NCBI GenBank assembly: GCA_944358665.1
Contig: CALVRP010000067.1
Location: 1-7,654, forward strand
Direction: 5' to 3'
Source of the DNA: an uncultured Bacilli bacterium
GTDB taxonomy: Bacteria > Bacillota_I > Bacilli_A > RF39 > UBA660
DNA: 7,654 nucleotides
Within the stretch, counting starts at the first letter, position 1. Each line of letters begins with the position of its first letter. The position numbers and the translations under genes are program-made. The notes beneath the pieces were generated by a model, which saw only the letters and a program-made list of their open reading frames with translations, had not been told where the DNA came from and did no database searches. Below are positions 6,310 through 7,654 of this stretch, piece by piece.

Positions 6310-6311
6310 AC
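6289..6311 (-). terminator. Intrinsic terminator after the ftsK-membrane protein unit
   Basis: On the minus strand GTTTGC (6311-6306), loop TTTT and GCAAAC (6301-6296) form a perfect 6-bp stem, followed at once by seven T (6295-6289). It lies about 100 nt past the stop of the membrane/coiled-coil gene and only 25 nt before the parE start. It overlaps the proposed parE -35 and the first bases of its extended -10. Confidence 0.6.
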
Positions 6312-6414
6312 AAAAGTGTTAAAAAATGTATATAAAATAAGGAAAAACTTATTTTTAATTTCTTTATTAAATATTAAAAATAAAACCTTAGAAATTTGAA
6401 TTTTATGAATTATT

Positions 6415-6993
6415 TTAATTAGTAGTTATCTTAAATATTTTTCCAATATTTTGAAAATTCTCTAAAGCTGTAGCTTCTAAAACAATTTCCGTATTAGTAT
6501 CAGTTTCTTTATAAGTTATAGTCTTATCTTCATTAATAGTAAGTTCAATGTTATTATTAGGTGTTACTTCACCATTATAAGCATTTTTGCCAGTAATTAA
6601 GGATATATTTATTTTATTATCTTCAAGCGTATAACCGCCATAAAAACACTCGTTAGTACCATTTTCTGACGTACTTAAAACAACACCACCATTGTTAGTT
6701 AATAATAGTTCAAAAGATTTAGTACTATTTTCCATACTGCCAGCATAACTACCGGACATAGTTGCTGATTGATTTTCATTTTGTTGTTTTAAATTTCTAT
6801 TTTCCTTATTTAATTCATCATTTTCTTTTTCTAAAGTTTGAATTTCTTTTTCATAATTTTCATTTTCATTTTTCATTTGGAAAACCTCATAAAAAGCAAA
6901 AGCAAACAATAGAATTATAATCAAAAATAATATAAAATTAATTATTCGGTTTCTTTTATCATAACTTCTAGTATTTAAATGTAAAGAACTCAT
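6415..6993 (-). CDS. Unknown single-pass membrane protein with coiled coil
   Basis: 192 residues; I do not recognise the family. The N-terminus is short and basic (K13, R14, R16) and is followed by one transmembrane helix at about 17-37 (I-I-N-F-I-L-F-L-I-I-I-L-L-F). By the positive-inside rule the N-terminus is cytosolic and the rest faces outward. There is no lipobox and no obvious cleavage site, so it reads as an anchor. Residues about 42-75 are a highly charged Glu/Lys/Asn-rich coiled coil (K-E-I-Q-T-L-E-K-E-N-D-E-L). A Ser/Asn-rich linker follows (76-92). The region 93-192 alternates polar and hydrophobic residues like a small beta-rich domain (G-G-Y-T-L-E-D-N-K-I-N-I-S-L), with a single Cys (C117). 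ATG at 6993 has AAGGAGG six bases upstream, overlapping the ftsK stop codon, so it is co-transcribed with ftsK and probably coupled. A cell-envelope or division-linked role is possible from topology and position, but unproven. Confidence 0.85.
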   Translation of the reverse strand: MSSLHLNTRSYDKRNRIINFILFLIIILLFAFAFYEVFQMKNENENYEKEIQTLEKENDELNKENRNLKQQNENQSATMSGSYAGSMENSTKSFELLLTNNGGVVLSTSENGTNECFYGGYTLEDNKINISLITGKNAYNGEVTPNNNIELTINEDKTITYKETDTNTEIVLEATALENFQNIGKIFKITTN

Positions 6994-7004
6994 ATCATTC
7001 CTCC

Positions 7005-7654
7005 TTATTCTTCTTTTTCCGGTTTAACTAAAACCTCTCTTGGCTTTGAACCTCTTTGTGGTCCAACAATACCTCTTTCTTCTAATAAGTCCATACAGCG
7101 AGCAGCCCTATTATAACCAAGTCTAAATCTTCTTTGTAATAATGAGGCACTAGCCTTACCTTGTTCTATAACAAAATCGACAATTTCATTATAAAGTGGT
7201 TCTTCATACTCATCTTTAACCATTGTGGTTGCCCCTTTATCTTCATCGCTAACAGCTAAACTTTGGTCATATTTTGCCTTTTGCTGGCTTATCGTATAAT
7301 CGACTACCGCTTTTATTTCATCATCACTTATGAAATTTCCTTGAACTCTCATTGGAATATTTTCACCTTGTGGTTTAAATAACATATCACCTTTACCAAG
7401 TAACTTTTCAGCCCCAGACATATCTAATATCGTTCTAGAATCAATGCTACTTGATACAGCAAACGATATACGTGATGGAATATTAGCTTTAACAACACCC
7501 GTAATAACATCAGTACTAGGCCTTTGCGTTGCGACAATTAAATGAATTCCAGCGGCTCTAGCCATTTGTGTGATACGCATAATTGAATCTTCAACTTCTT
7601 TTGCTGCTACTAGCATTAAATCTGCAAGTTCACCAATAATAACAACAATATAAG
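7005..7654 (-). CDS. ftsK: FtsK/SpoIIIE DNA translocase, C-terminal part
   Basis: The 5' part lies outside the window; 215 C-terminal residues are visible. FtsK/SpoIIIE proteins are septum-located hexameric ATPases that pump chromosomal DNA during division or sporulation. The visible part begins in the Walker B strand (Y-I-V-V-I-I-G-E-L-A-D-L-M), read back to base 7654. It then has ARAAGIHLIVATQRPSTDV, VVKANIPSRISFAVSS, DSRTILDMSGAEKLLGKGDM (about residues 31-90) and a charged linker. The gamma winged-helix domain at about 148-207 carries the DNA-reading helix QRRFRLGYNRAAR and ends GSKPREVLV. The match to Bacillus SpoIIIE is close throughout. The residue before the catalytic Glu is Gly (codon GGT, 7634-7632) where the family has Asp. 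The Met at 7616 is internal and not a start. The N-terminal membrane domain and Walker A cannot be checked, so FtsK and a paralogue are not separated. Confidence 0.95.
   Translation of the reverse strand, partial: YIVVIIGELADLMLVAAKEVEDSIMRITQMARAAGIHLIVATQRPSTDVITGVVKANIPSRISFAVSSSIDSRTILDMSGAEKLLGKGDMLFKPQGENIPMRVQGNFISDDEIKAVVDYTISQQKAKYDQSLAVSDEDKGATTMVKDEYEEPLYNEIVDFVIEQGKASASLLQRRFRLGYNRAARCMDLLEERGIVGPQRGSKPREVLVKPEKEE

Noticed and set aside
6334..6355. Inverted repeat AAAATAAG/CTTATTTT with a 6-nt loop
   Set aside because: The stem is nearly all A-T and the following T-run is interrupted. Such repeats are expected by chance in this AT-rich gap, and a better terminator lies at 6311-6289.
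1..7654. CRISPR array, tRNA/rRNA genes, transposase or integrase
   Set aside because: No regularly spaced repeats, no tRNA- or rRNA-like sequence, and no mobile-element protein motifs were seen on either strand.

Overview
This is a compact, very AT-rich chromosomal segment from a low-GC Firmicutes/Tenericutes-type bacterium, probably an uncultured Bacilli or RF39-like lineage. Reasons: the proteins read as Firmicutes ParE, ParC, RNase III, YebC/YeeI and SpoIIIE/FtsK; Shine-Dalgarno sites are canonical (AAGGAGG, AAGGTGAT); tryptophan is encoded by TGG, and TGA is a genuine stop at the end of rnc, so this is the standard code and not the Mycoplasma/Spiroplasma code. The lineage placement is inference.

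Reading in the direction of transcription (minus strand, right to left): the 3' end of an ftsK/spoIIIE DNA translocase gene enters from the right edge (7654-7005). It is followed after 11 nt by an unrecognised single-pass membrane/coiled-coil gene (6993-6415). An AT-rich gap of about 150 nt ends in an intrinsic terminator (6311-6289), which runs directly into a likely promoter for parE-parC (6264-1876), the two subunits of topoisomerase IV. parC ends in a terminator that overlaps its stop codon. A well-formed promoter (1833-1804) then drives rnc-yebC (1777-376), and yebC also ends in a terminator abutting its stop codon. The theme is chromosome segregation (FtsK pumping, topo IV decatenation) beside RNA processing and translation (RNase III, YebC-type factor).

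The left 375 bases hold no conventional gene but are structured. On the plus strand a 26-codon ORF (118-198) with a good ribosome-binding site encodes a short, almost purely hydrophobic peptide. On the opposite strand a consensus extended -10 promoter (TGGTATAAT, 307-299) should start an RNA near 292 that ends at a long-stem terminator with five U (248-205). This predicted RNA of about 88 nt is antisense to the 3' part of the peptide transcript. The 5' leader also holds a perfect 9-nt complement (65-73) to a downstream segment (263-271). Together these suggest a type I toxin-antitoxin-like module. This is the best candidate here for something undescribed; it is predicted from sequence alone.

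A second oddity is that the ftsK Walker B motif at the right edge reads I-I-G-E-L-A-D, with Gly where nearly all family members have Asp.
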